From the NCBI RefSeq assembly GCF_000426725.1, contig NZ_AUFX01000003.1:704797-768796 (forward strand): 64,000 nt of DNA, written 5' to 3'. Below the pieces are notes generated by a model. The model was not told the origin of the DNA. It saw only the letters and a program-made list of their open reading frames with translations, and did not search any database. The DNA is from Sporocytophaga myxococcoides DSM 11118 (lineage in GTDB: Bacteria; Bacteroidota; Bacteroidia; Cytophagales; Cytophagaceae). Within the stretch, counting starts at the first letter, position 1; each line of letters opens with the position of its first letter. The translations under genes and the position numbers were made by a program. Below, one piece after another: positions 6,735-15,623 of this stretch.

Positions 6735-7906
6735 TTGCACCATTTGTATTTGCACGCAACCCTGCCATTCAATTCGGATCAGGAAAAATCTCCGGTCTTC
6801 CTAAAGCTGTAAAAGCTTACGGCAGACAGGTCCTTATCGTAACAGGTGCTGCTTCTTTTATTAAAAGTAAAACCTGGGAGAAATTACAGGATGATTTCTC
6901 TAACAACGGCATTACCTGGGATCATTACACAATTGATAAAGAACCCTCTCCTTCGCTGGTGGATGAATGTGTTAAAAATTTTCAGGAGAAAAATATAGAG
7001 GTAGTTGTAGCTATTGGCGGTGGAAGCGTGTTGGATGCAGGGAAGGCTATTTCTGCCATGCTGAGAGAAAATGCATCTGTACAATTATTTCTTGAAGGTG
7101 TTGGAACAAGAACGCATTCTGGCAATAAGGTACCGTTTATTGCTGTCCCTACAACGTCAGGCACAGGAAGTGAAGCAACAAAAAACGCCGTGTTGTCAGA
7201 GGTGGGAGAACAAGGATTTAAAAAATCTTTGCGCCATGATAATTTTGTTCCTGATCTGGCAATTATAGATCCTGATCTGACATTATCCTGCCCTAAGCAC
7301 ATAACAGCATATACTGGTATGGATGCTTTTACTCAATTGCTGGAATCATTTCTATCTACCAATGCCAACCCAATGACTGATTCTCTTGCCATAGAAGGAT
7401 TGAATAGAATTTCTGCCTCATTAGTCAATTGCTATGAAAATGGCAACACGGATATTGAAGCGCGCACAGATATGGCTTACGCTTCTTTGATCTCAGGCAT
7501 TACCCTTGCTAATGCAGGTTTAGGTACAGTGCATGGTTTTGCTTCCACAATCGGTGGATACTTTGATATCCCTCATGGTGTAATTTGCAGTGCATTAATG
7601 GGACCTGTCAACAATATAACGGTAAAAAGCCTTCAGCAAAAAGATCCCCACCACATTGCCTTGCAGAAATATGCTAAAGTTGGCAAGATGTTCGCAAAGG
7701 AAAAAAATAAGTCTGATGCCTATTATATCGAGTTTATTGTAACGCAGATCGATGAGCTTACAAAGAGATTGGAAATACCAGCGTTGTCTGCATTTAACTT
7801 AACAAGTAAAGACATTGACCGGATAGTCACAGGATCTGACAATAAAAATAATCCTGTAAAGCTGAGTCCAGAACAGATGGCGGAAGCATTGGAAATGGCG
7901 TTGTAA
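6731..7906 (+). CDS. Iron-containing alcohol dehydrogenase
   Basis: A 391-residue group III (metal-dependent) alcohol dehydrogenase. The NAD(P)-binding GGGSVLDAGKAIS is at residues 96-108 and PTTSGTGSEATKNAV at 140-154. Of the usual metal ligands, Asp198, His268 and His282 are present. The position normally occupied by the first histidine is Gln202 (GMDAFTQLLESF), a variant I recall in some subfamilies. Substrate unknown. It is coupled by ATGA overlap to the ABM protein. A hairpin element just downstream (7914 on) may end the transcript. Confidence 0.92.
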   Translation: MIAPFVFARNPAIQFGSGKISGLPKAVKAYGRQVLIVTGAASFIKSKTWEKLQDDFSNNGITWDHYTIDKEPSPSLVDECVKNFQEKNIEVVVAIGGGSVLDAGKAISAMLRENASVQLFLEGVGTRTHSGNKVPFIAVPTTSGTGSEATKNAVLSEVGEQGFKKSLRHDNFVPDLAIIDPDLTLSCPKHITAYTGMDAFTQLLESFLSTNANPMTDSLAIEGLNRISASLVNCYENGNTDIEARTDMAYASLISGITLANAGLGTVHGFASTIGGYFDIPHGVICSALMGPVNNITVKSLQQKDPHHIALQKYAKVGKMFAKEKNKSDAYYIEFIVTQIDELTKRLEIPALSAFNLTSKDIDRIVTGSDNKNNPVKLSPEQMAEALEMAL

Positions 7907-7913
7907 ATTTCTT

Positions 7914-8032
7914 AGCAACACTTTGAGCAACAGCAAGGCATTTCTGAGATATTTTGTCGCTGTTGCTCAAACTGCTCCTTTCTTCAATAGCCCCTTTGAA
8001 TCTACGAGGATACCCTGGAATAACAATTGTAT
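7914..8032. repeat. Dispersed hairpin element, copy 2
   Basis: An inverted repeat (TTTGAGCAACAGC, 7923-7935, against GCTGTTGCTCAAA, about 7960-7972) starts eight bases after the alcohol dehydrogenase stop. It shares its stem words with the copy at 526-604 and with the interior of the MITE at 5165-5347. The tail TACGAGGATACCCTGGAATA to about 8032 also matches copy 1. It may serve as a terminator here. Nothing else is seen up to 8165. Confidence 0.7.
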
Positions 8033-8165
8033 CCCTTCCCTGAACGCTAAGAATATTTCAACCAAACAAAGCAAAATTTAAAATCTTAGGTTATTGATTA
8101 AAATGTATCATTTTACTTAATTAACCGTAGTAAAAAACCAAATTAATAAACCACAACCCAAACCA

Positions 8166-9017
8166 ATGAGAAAACCTTTTTTCAAACATTTGCTAGCAGC
8201 CTTGTTCGCTGTTTCACTTGTTATGACAGCGCAGGCACAAAGGAAACCCAGCGATCCTAAGCATGAAAATCATTATAAGGTAGAACCGATAGATACCGAC
8301 GTATTGCATATCGAATTCATTGATGCCCACTCCCAGCAAGCCTTTACTCAGGTAAAGTTAAAGATCACCAATAAGACTGAAGACTTTATCTATTTTAAAG
8401 GAAATGAACCTACATTTAAGTATGAATTCGGAGACCAGCATGCCAGCGGTGGCGGAATGTTTCAGAGTATGAATATGGTGATTGATCCTAAAGCTACGGA
8501 AACAAAAATCCTTAAAGTAAGTGGCGGTCAGAACTTTCACGTGGAAAAACTGACCCTGATTTTAGATGGTTTTTACAGAATTTCTTCAGAAGGTAAAAAG
8601 CTTAGTGCCCCTGACTTTCAAATACCAGCTTCAAAAAATGAGTTTCAGGCAGGTGGTTTTACCTGTAACCTGGAGAAAATAAAAAAAGAGACTAAGGAAA
8701 CAGCTGTTAACTTCAAATGCACTTATAGCGGTTCTGATGTCGGAAAAATTGAAGCAAACAAGTTGGTTTTAAAAACAGAAAGTGGCCAGGAGTTTGCTAA
8801 CGAAAACAGAAAAACTGAAGTAGATCTTGTACTTCCGGGAGAGCATGCGAAAGTTATTGGCGTATGGCATATTCCGGGTAAAACTGTAGATATGCAATTT
8901 GCGACTATGAACATCGTATGGAAAGACACTTTTACGGAATCAAAAATGAAGCCGATAAAAATCGGTGATGCTAAATTCGTTTTAGACCCGGGCGTGACGG
9001 ACGCGAAGAATAAATAA
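8166..9017 (+). CDS. Exported hypothetical protein
   Basis: A 283-residue protein with a clear signal peptide (FKHLLAALFAVSLVMTAQAQ, residues 6-25, cleavage after AQAQ). The mature part is all-beta in character, with two immunoglobulin-like halves: about 45-150, containing VKLKITNKTEDFIYFKGNEP, and about 155-283. The second half contains a single cysteine pair candidate (Cys164 and Cys187 region). There is no lipobox and no sorting domain, so it is probably periplasmic. I do not recognise the family. It is monocistronic, with a strong terminator at 9028-9056. Confidence 0.8.
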   Translation: MRKPFFKHLLAALFAVSLVMTAQAQRKPSDPKHENHYKVEPIDTDVLHIEFIDAHSQQAFTQVKLKITNKTEDFIYFKGNEPTFKYEFGDQHASGGGMFQSMNMVIDPKATETKILKVSGGQNFHVEKLTLILDGFYRISSEGKKLSAPDFQIPASKNEFQAGGFTCNLEKIKKETKETAVNFKCTYSGSDVGKIEANKLVLKTESGQEFANENRKTEVDLVLPGEHAKVIGVWHIPGKTVDMQFATMNIVWKDTFTESKMKPIKIGDAKFVLDPGVTDAKNK

Positions 9018-9027
9018 TAGAAATCAT

Positions 9028-9056
9028 AAAAAAGGGATCTGTAAGATCCCTTTTTT
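9028..9056 (+). terminator. Rho-independent terminator of the exported-protein gene
   Basis: AAAAAAGGGATC and GATCCCTTTTTT form a 12-bp stem with a five-base loop and a T run, 11 bases after the stop codon. Confidence 0.9.
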
Positions 9057-9189
9057 GTCTATCATTAATCCTTGTTTGCTCAACTAGGGTTATGTAGAAT
9101 AATAATTATTGGCTTGATAGTTATAGTGAGACACAGGATGAGGCGCGGAAATGCGACTGAGCTGGTGTTACAAGTCCTTCAAATAAAAA

Positions 9190-9214
9190 GATCGGGTATT
9201 TGTTTATCCCGATC
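9190..9214. terminator. Terminator hairpin between convergent genes
   Basis: GATCGGG (9190-9196) pairs with CCCGATC (9208-9214), with A/T runs on both sides. It probably terminates the leftward T9SS cargo gene whose stop is at 9258. Confidence 0.65.
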
Positions 9215-9257
9215 AAAAATTAAAATAGAAGAGTATTTATCTTTAACGCATTAAACG

Positions 9258-11564
9258 TTAATACACTATTATTTTTTCTGAGAACAATGATTCACTATTT
9301 TTTATTTTCAATAAATAAACACCCGGAGACAGCATTTTTACAGGTATTACAAAATTATTTATTCCTGCATTGGATGTTCCCTCAAATATAGTTCTAGTCT
9401 CTTTTCCAAAAACGTCGGACACTTCAATACTTAAGTTATCAATTACCTCTGAAATATATTCAAAACGGATATCTTCATTAAAGGATGGAACAGGATAAGG
9501 ACTGGTAACATATGGTCTATTTCCCGAATTAGTCTTTCCGGAAGTTTGCTGTCCTGTTACAATTTCTTCTCTTAAAGAAATAATTGTCTGTCCCAAACTT
9601 GTAATATTATTTGCACTTGAAAACACAATAGTCTGCGAGTTTAAATCAGCCTGAGTTGCTTCACCCATATTTGCCCAAACTGATTCTGTTGCATTATGTG
9701 CTCTCTGATATAATTGAATATTTAATTCAGTACTTGATATTCTGGCCGTTGGTATCGCCCCTATATTGGTAAATGTCAGATTTTCGAGTGGTGAAAAACT
9801 ATTGTTTTCCCCATAGTTTCTGATCACCCAATAGTTTTCAGTTACATCTTTAACATCTACCGGAGTAATTGCAGGAACCGATTTTAGTCGGGTTACAACT
9901 ACTTCTCCATCTGGATAAACACCAGATGACGGGAATGTCATTTTTATTCCTGCTCCGGTGAAATCATAGGTGCCAGGACCTGTAACATTAAGATTTGTGC
10001 TTACTCCCCGTCCAACAGGAATGGGAGATACTATATAATAAGGCTTATATCCTCCCTGCGCAGCACCTCCCTGATGCATCAGAAGATCGAGCACAAACCC
10101 GGCACCAGAACCTGCTGTTCCTTCATTAAATTGGAGATAGGACCTGAGACCAGGTTCATCACCACGAAGAATAAGATTCATATTACCTCTGATATCGCTC
10201 AATGTTCTGGTGATATTCCAGAATTTAAGTTCGTCTACCTGCCCGTTCAGCCAGTATTTATATTCAATATCACCACCACGGCACTCTCCTGTAACAGGAC
10301 AAACCCCGAAATAAGCTGAGTTATGCGTCCAGGACCCAGTTGATTTTGTGCCCATTACACCAGAACCCAAAGATTCATTTCCATCTACATAAAACCTGAC
10401 ATTGGTTCCATCTCCGGTGATTGCAACATGATGCCACTCATTGTCAGTAATGATAGCTGGTTCACTCAGGGATGAGATGATTTTTGTTCCGCTTCCGTTA
10501 TAAAGTTCACAAACCAGTTGTTTGTTTCTGCCTATTGAAGTACGGTTATCAAATGCAAAGAAAATACCTTTGAAGCTGGCTCCTTCACCATTTGTAAACA
10601 AAGCCTGACAAGTATTCGCTGAGTGATCTTTTAGTTTCAGCCACAATTCCATTGTAAATACTCCTGTATTGTTAATGTAGGCTCCTTCCGCCAGCATAGT
10701 TGTATTGCAATCTGCATATCCCATCTGATCAAGGCAGCTGTTCACACCATTAAAATCAAGGGCAGTGCCGGCATATCTGCTGGATAGTTCTGCTGTTACT
10801 GCGGAAATGGATGGAGCTCCGGACAGAAGGAAAACAGATGTGATCAATGACCCATTGTATTCATATCCTTTAAAATAATACTGCCTCTCGGGTTTTAAAT
10901 AGGAGATATCAATAACACTATCTTTTCCATTGTAAATAACAAAATTACCATCGCCAAGGTCCGTACCGGATCCATATTCCTTATAACCGGAATACATCTG
11001 ATTATCGACAGGATCTTTTGAAACCGGAGCTCCTTCCCTGCCAACAATTAAAACACCTTGACCATTTCCTCTTTTATAGGAAAGTCTTAAAGAGCGCGCC
11101 AGAATACCTGATATTTTAAAGTTGCTTACCTGAATTGTTGGGGCTGTAATCGGGGGTACATATTGATAGATACCCATATTGTATTGTTGACTTTGGCCCG
11201 GGAAAAATGAAATCGGTCCTGAAGACGTTATCGGACTTGCGGAACTTTGTACCTGAAAGCCCTGAACATTGGAAAATGTATAACCTGAAGGAGCTGTAAA
11301 CTTAAGTATGTAACTACCATACGGGATGTTTTCAAACGAATAATTACTTCCTCCCATGATTGATAAATTACTTGAGTAAGTTGTATAAAGAACAACATTG
11401 AAAGTATTCAGTAATTCGACTTTTACATCTGCAAAAGGAGGTTCAACATCATAAATTCCATTTTTATTATAATCCATATAAATGTTGCCTTTCAGAGAAT
11501 TCTGGGCTGACACAATAGGTAAAAAATTTGTAAATAGAATCAAAAAAAGTATAAGGTTCTTCAT
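9258..11564 (-). CDS. T9SS cargo protein: SdrD-B-like, LamG-like, type A sorting domain
   Basis: A secreted multidomain protein of 768 residues from the chosen ATG at 11564. The in-frame ATG 39 bases upstream would put 13 charged residues before the signal peptide MKNLILFLILFTNFLPIVSA, so I prefer the inner start. The domains follow in order. An SdrD-B-like calcium-binding repeat (GNIYMDYNKNGIYDVEPPFA) comes first, then a fibronectin III-like stretch. A LamG/concanavalin-like sandwich follows (ALDFNGVNSC...FTMELWLKLKD...NEWHHVAITGDGTNVRFYVDG, about 265-455), then a linker. The T9SS type A C-terminal domain comes last (YPVPSFNEDIRFEYISE...GVYLLKIKNSESLFSEKIIV). A role in glycan binding or adhesion is inferred. 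Confidence 0.88.
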   Translation of the reverse strand: MKNLILFLILFTNFLPIVSAQNSLKGNIYMDYNKNGIYDVEPPFADVKVELLNTFNVVLYTTYSSNLSIMGGSNYSFENIPYGSYILKFTAPSGYTFSNVQGFQVQSSASPITSSGPISFFPGQSQQYNMGIYQYVPPITAPTIQVSNFKISGILARSLRLSYKRGNGQGVLIVGREGAPVSKDPVDNQMYSGYKEYGSGTDLGDGNFVIYNGKDSVIDISYLKPERQYYFKGYEYNGSLITSVFLLSGAPSISAVTAELSSRYAGTALDFNGVNSCLDQMGYADCNTTMLAEGAYINNTGVFTMELWLKLKDHSANTCQALFTNGEGASFKGIFFAFDNRTSIGRNKQLVCELYNGSGTKIISSLSEPAIITDNEWHHVAITGDGTNVRFYVDGNESLGSGVMGTKSTGSWTHNSAYFGVCPVTGECRGGDIEYKYWLNGQVDELKFWNITRTLSDIRGNMNLILRGDEPGLRSYLQFNEGTAGSGAGFVLDLLMHQGGAAQGGYKPYYIVSPIPVGRGVSTNLNVTGPGTYDFTGAGIKMTFPSSGVYPDGEVVVTRLKSVPAITPVDVKDVTENYWVIRNYGENNSFSPLENLTFTNIGAIPTARISSTELNIQLYQRAHNATESVWANMGEATQADLNSQTIVFSSANNITSLGQTIISLREEIVTGQQTSGKTNSGNRPYVTSPYPVPSFNEDIRFEYISEVIDNLSIEVSDVFGKETRTIFEGTSNAGINNFVIPVKMLSPGVYLLKIKNSESLFSEKIIVY

Positions 11565-11819
11565 GGTCTTTGAAATTTTTACTGTTCTAATTTTGTAATA
11601 CACTTTTATTTATAATATGAGCTTTAGTTTCTCCAATTTGGAACAGAAATATCATTAATCGTTGTATCAATTATTTGAAATATGGTACACCTTGTTATGA
11701 AAGAACACGGGTCCAGTATTAATTAATTATCTATTGTTTCTCTTACCCACTGAGACTACACGATACAAGATATTCTCCCTAAAATACGAAATATATTAAT
11801 ATTTGCAGATTGTTAAATC

Positions 11820-11966
11820 TGATGTTGCCCGACCAGGTGTCCTGGCTAGACTCTTATTTTTCTAACCAGGAATTCTTATTTCCTAGCCGGTTAGTTCTTT
11901 TTCAAGCTTGCAATTTCAACTTACAAGCTTGAAATTTTTATTTACCTTGTTGACAATTCCTTTTAT
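11820..11966. repeat. Degenerate 21-bp phased repeat, about 6-7 units
   Basis: Similar units begin at 11841, 11862, 11883, 11904, 11925 and 11946, exactly 21 bases apart (for example CTAACCAGGAATTCTTATTT, CTAGCCGGTTAGTTCTTTTT, AAGCTTGAAATTTTTATTTA). The last units carry the palindrome AAGCTT and form an inverted repeat at 11900-11934. Period and palindromic cores match the array at 1624-1944, though sequence is diverged. It sits in an otherwise gene-free gap (11565-12167). Confidence 0.5.
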
Positions 11967-12167
11967 TTGAGACAAAGGATTAGAATTAGAAAATAGCCCG
12001 CAGGAGATCATAAAAATGCAACATTTATTCTCGTAATTTTCATTGGGAAACGAGTACTATCCGTAATATACCTTTAATGCCGCTTTAATTTCATATATTT
12101 ACAGTTCATAGGATGTAATTACTACATCTAATTTCTTTTTTATCAAATTTTTAACCTATAACCAATT

Positions 12168-14276
12168 ATGAAAAAACAGTTACTGTTAATTATCCTTTTA
12201 CTTATTTTCAATTTTTCCTATGGCCAGAGAGCGGCAATTCCGGATCTTATATTTAAAAATTACATTCAACAAAAATTTCCTCAATGCATAGAATCTGACT
12301 CACTGAAGATTACATGTGCTGACACAATTACCGGATACATTCGGTTAGACAGTCTTGGGATTGAAAGCCTTGAAGGAATTCAGTATATGCAAAGCATCTC
12401 TGGACTTTTATGCAGAAATAATAAGTTAAATGCCTTACCAGGATTACCTAAAAACCTTGTCGACCTTTATTGTGCTAACAATAATCTAACACAACTACCC
12501 GCTTTGCCAGAGAAGCTGGAGATTCTAGTTTGTGACAACAATCCATTGACATCCTTGCCGCAACTTCCGGCTCCTCTCTTTATTTTACACTGTGCAAATG
12601 CCAAGCTTTCGGCTCTTCCTCAATTACCTAAACTACAACATCTGCTGGTACCTAACAACTCAATTTCAACACTACCCACACTACCCACAAGTCTGACATT
12701 ACTGGATATTTCAAACAACAATATTGATGCTATCGGTTATTTCCCAAGCAAACTTAAGGTGGTATCTGTTTCAAATAACAAATTGAAATGCTTGCCTAGA
12801 ATGCCTGACTTGGTAAAACTATATTGCAAAGGCAATCCATTAACCTGCTTACCAAATATACCTACGACATTAAACGAATTTCAAAGTCCTACTGATGAGA
12901 TCTGCGTAGCTGAAAACGTTAACGGATGCACTTCATATCCCCACATAAAGGGTATTGTTTTTATTGACAGGAACAATAATCTAATCAGGGATGAAAACGA
13001 ACCCGGTGTAGCAAACGCAAAAGTCAGCGTAGATGATGGTTCAGTTGTAGTAGAAACAAACCATTTAGGCGAATATGCGGTTGTACTTGGAGCTGGAGTA
13101 CATACCCTGGCGCTTAACCAGGATATTCTTTTTCACAATGACATACTTCATACTGTAACAGATCCTGATTCTATCTATGAGTTTCCTGTTCCCTATTTGG
13201 AGCCTGTCAATAATCTTAAAATTGCCATAACACCCATCTCCTTTGCAAGACCAGGATTTATCACAGGCTACAAAGTCATGCTTCAAAATTCAGGAAATAA
13301 TTTTGTAAATAATGCGCAGCTTTCATTTAACTATCCTTCTCTTTTAGATTTCATAAAAACGGATGTACAATTTTCAAGTCACATCAGTAATGTTTTGACA
13401 TGGAACCTTGGGAGCGCTTCTCCTGGAGAGAAAAAAGAAATAAGGGTATATTTTCAAGTACCTGCAGAAACTGATCTAATAGGCACCGAATACATCGTTT
13501 CTGCTGAAGGCAAAGGAAATTCGGAAGAAAACATCTTACTTTCTAATCAAGTAAGCTATACCTCTCTTATTACAGGATCATATGATCCGAATGATAAAAC
13601 TGTTGCTCCGAAAGGACCGATAAGCGAAAATCAGGTTCTTCAAGGTCAGTTCCTAGATTATACAATCCGTTTCCAAAATACAGGAACAGATACAGCCTTT
13701 ACAGTAATAGTCCGTGATACTCTTGAAGATAAGTTTGATCTATCTTCTATAGAGCTTATCAGTGCAAGTCATAACTATGAATTTCTTCAAAGAGGCAAAG
13801 CTCTGCGCTGGACTTTCACAGACATCAATCTTCCGGACAGTGTTAAGAATGAACCTGAAAGCCACGGATATGTAAGGTTCAGAGTAAAACTAAAAAACAC
13901 TCTTGTTAATGGAAATGTAATCAGCAATTACGGTGCTATATATTTTGATTTCAATGATCCTATTATAACAGATACTGTGAGTACAGAAATTAACTCGGAT
14001 GTTGTTGCTGGTTTAACACCAAACAAGCTGAAAAGACTTTCAGTATATCCTCAACCTGCTAAAGATATAGTCTTCATAAACGACAATTTCAACACAAGCG
14101 GAAATGGTTTGGCATCTATTGCAACATTATCCGGACAAGTTATAAATCAAGTTCCCTTTGACAAGCAGCAAAGTAATACAATTACAATTCCATTATCAGG
14201 AATCAAAGAAGGGATGTATATTCTGTCTTTACAATTAAATGGAGAATACTTCCATGAAAAAATAGTAATAGAATAA
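12168..14276 (+). CDS. T9SS cargo protein: leucine-rich repeats, SdrD-B, DUF7619-like, type A sorting domain
   Basis: A 702-residue secreted protein. The signal peptide is KQLLLIILLLIFNFSYGQ (residues 3-20). About ten leucine-rich repeats of roughly 20 residues, such as LYCANNNLTQLPALPEKLEI, run from about 50 to 245. An SdrD-B-like unit (GIVFIDRNNNLIRDENEPGV, about 263-282 onward) follows. Next is a conserved-repeat beta domain with GSYDPNDKTVAPKGPISENQ and FLDYTIRFQNTGTDTAFTVI (about 465-615). The type A sorting domain is last (VYPQPAKDIVFINDNF...GMYILSLQLNGEYFHEKIVIE). This is the standard build of surface adhesins exported by T9SS. Monocistronic with its own terminator. Confidence 0.92.
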   Translation: MKKQLLLIILLLIFNFSYGQRAAIPDLIFKNYIQQKFPQCIESDSLKITCADTITGYIRLDSLGIESLEGIQYMQSISGLLCRNNKLNALPGLPKNLVDLYCANNNLTQLPALPEKLEILVCDNNPLTSLPQLPAPLFILHCANAKLSALPQLPKLQHLLVPNNSISTLPTLPTSLTLLDISNNNIDAIGYFPSKLKVVSVSNNKLKCLPRMPDLVKLYCKGNPLTCLPNIPTTLNEFQSPTDEICVAENVNGCTSYPHIKGIVFIDRNNNLIRDENEPGVANAKVSVDDGSVVVETNHLGEYAVVLGAGVHTLALNQDILFHNDILHTVTDPDSIYEFPVPYLEPVNNLKIAITPISFARPGFITGYKVMLQNSGNNFVNNAQLSFNYPSLLDFIKTDVQFSSHISNVLTWNLGSASPGEKKEIRVYFQVPAETDLIGTEYIVSAEGKGNSEENILLSNQVSYTSLITGSYDPNDKTVAPKGPISENQVLQGQFLDYTIRFQNTGTDTAFTVIVRDTLEDKFDLSSIELISASHNYEFLQRGKALRWTFTDINLPDSVKNEPESHGYVRFRVKLKNTLVNGNVISNYGAIYFDFNDPIITDTVSTEINSDVVAGLTPNKLKRLSVYPQPAKDIVFINDNFNTSGNGLASIATLSGQVINQVPFDKQQSNTITIPLSGIKEGMYILSLQLNGEYFHEKIVIE

Positions 14277-14304
14277 AATTGCTATGATATAATTCAAACA
14301 TAAC

Positions 14305-14334
14305 AAAACAGCCAGTTGAGAAACTGGCTGTTTT
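14305..14334 (+). terminator. Terminator of the leucine-rich-repeat cargo gene
   Basis: AAAACAGCCAGTT and AACTGGCTGTTTT form a 13-bp stem with a four-base loop (GAGA), followed by TTTT-rich sequence. Confidence 0.92.
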
Positions 14335-14431
14335 ATTTTATAAGCACATTCTATATCCTCCTCTTCCTCTATATTGTAAGTCAACGGGTTTGAAAATTCC
14401 AAAGCATTTCTCCAACTCCTTAAATACTTTG

Positions 14432-14439
14432 TACCTTTG
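14432..14439 (+). promoter_or_regulatory. Predicted -7 box upstream of the carrier-like membrane protein
   Basis: TACCTTTG fits the Bacteroidota -7 consensus TAnnTTTG and lies 85 bases before the ATG at 14524. No clear -33 TTTG is visible at the ideal spacing. Confidence 0.4.
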
Positions 14440-14523
14440 ATTATTATTCCTTAAAGAGGTATCTTAGTAAAAGATGGGCAAATAAAAGTATGATGAATTT
14501 GTATAATAATCAGACTAAAAAGC

Positions 14524-15195
14524 ATGAAAGAATTCGAACTTAAAAACAGCGACCCTGAGGACATTGAAGACGTACTTAAAAAAGTTGAAATCTCATTTGA
14601 TTTTGAATTCTTAGATGATGAACTTTTACATTTGAAGACATTCGGAGAGCTTTGTGATCATATTATTAACAAGATTCAACTTATTCACTCAGACGATTGT
14701 ACAAGTCAGCAGGCATTTTATAAGATTCGTAATGCAATTAGCAAATCTCTTCATCTTGATCCTAAAGCAATCGCTCCGGACACTTCTCTTGCGGCCATTC
14801 TACCGAGCAACGACAGACGTTCCAGAATAAAAAATATAGAAATGATCTTAGGTTTTAAGTTGCACATATTAAGACCACCTTATTGGATAGTCATAACTCT
14901 TCTTGTTTTATCAGTTGCATCAGTTGTCGGACTTTTCATTAAATTCTCTATTGGTGTGGCAGGCCTGGCTCTTTCTATATCTGGATTCTGGCTGGCATTT
15001 AAAACGGGTAATGTACTTAACCTGCAAACTGTTGGTCAGCTCACTGAGAAGATTACAAGAGAGAACTATCTGAAATCCAGACGTAACCCAAAGACTTTTA
15101 ACAAGCAGGAAGTTGAAAAATTATTGATAGACTTGTTCAGTGATGGTCTTGACTTAGAAAAGAGTAAATTGACGAGAGAGGCGACGTTTAATTGA
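14524..15195 (+). CDS. Acyl-carrier-like domain protein with a C-terminal membrane hairpin
   Basis: A 223-residue protein of unknown function. The N-terminal part holds two segments that look like degenerate acyl-carrier helices. One is about residues 10-55 (FEFLDDELLHLKTFGELCDH). The other is about 64-110 (AFYKIRNAISKSLHLDPKAI...APDTSLAAILP). Neither has the D-S-L attachment serine motif of active carriers. Two adjacent transmembrane helices follow (about 122-142 and 144-162), then a basic cytoplasmic tail. I recall similar unannotated proteins in Bacteroidota. It lies 20 bases upstream of a small immunity-like gene on the same strand, so the two may be co-transcribed. Confidence 0.7.
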   Translation: MKEFELKNSDPEDIEDVLKKVEISFDFEFLDDELLHLKTFGELCDHIINKIQLIHSDDCTSQQAFYKIRNAISKSLHLDPKAIAPDTSLAAILPSNDRRSRIKNIEMILGFKLHILRPPYWIVITLLVLSVASVVGLFIKFSIGVAGLALSISGFWLAFKTGNVLNLQTVGQLTEKITRENYLKSRRNPKTFNKQEVEKLLIDLFSDGLDLEKSKLTREATFN

Positions 15196-15215
15196 ATATC
15201 CCAAGACGGTTATAA

Positions 15216-15623
15216 ATGGTACCATCTGAATTATTAACACTTTTTAGCTCCCTCGATTTCGAAGAAGGAGGTTCTATTAAAATTAATTCATGCAAATGGA
15301 TTGAAGAGAACCTCTACCTTGAATTGAATATAAATTCAGGATCTCAAGAATCCAGCGAACAGTTATGGGAAATAATTATCGAAAAGATAAAAGAAGAAGC
15401 AATCCAAAATACATATGCATATTCAATAGATGAGTATAATGAACATCCGCTTTTACTTGAATTCAATGATACTCCTGCTGAATTATACAGTAATTCAGTA
15501 GGAGAAAATCATGATAAGTTAGTTATTGAAATAATAGAAATTCATTCACAAAAATTTGGAGACTGGATTCCATTAGATAAATATTTAAATAAATGCTCAG
15601 AAGGTTTGGTTATGGCACCCTAA
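15216..15623 (+). CDS. Small acidic immunity-like hypothetical protein (3' end altered)
   Basis: A 135-residue acidic protein with alternating strands and helices (INSCKWIEENLYLELNINSG, about 23-42; HPLLLEFNDTPAELYSN, about 77-93; FGDWIPLDKYLNKC, about 116-129). The W...Y end and general look resemble small immunity or contact-system proteins, but I cannot name the family. The last residues (GLVMAP) are read from DNA that belongs, in another frame, to a T9SS cargo gene remnant. The natural C-terminus may thus have been replaced by a recombination junction near 15600. Gene status is plausible, function unknown. Confidence 0.6.
   Translation: MVPSELLTLFSSLDFEEGGSIKINSCKWIEENLYLELNINSGSQESSEQLWEIIIEKIKEEAIQNTYAYSIDEYNEHPLLLEFNDTPAELYSNSVGENHDKLVIEIIEIHSQKFGDWIPLDKYLNKCSEGLVMAP

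Noticed and set aside
9072..9254. 60-codon open frame as a gene
   Set aside because: It runs through a terminator hairpin and has no family resemblance or promoter.
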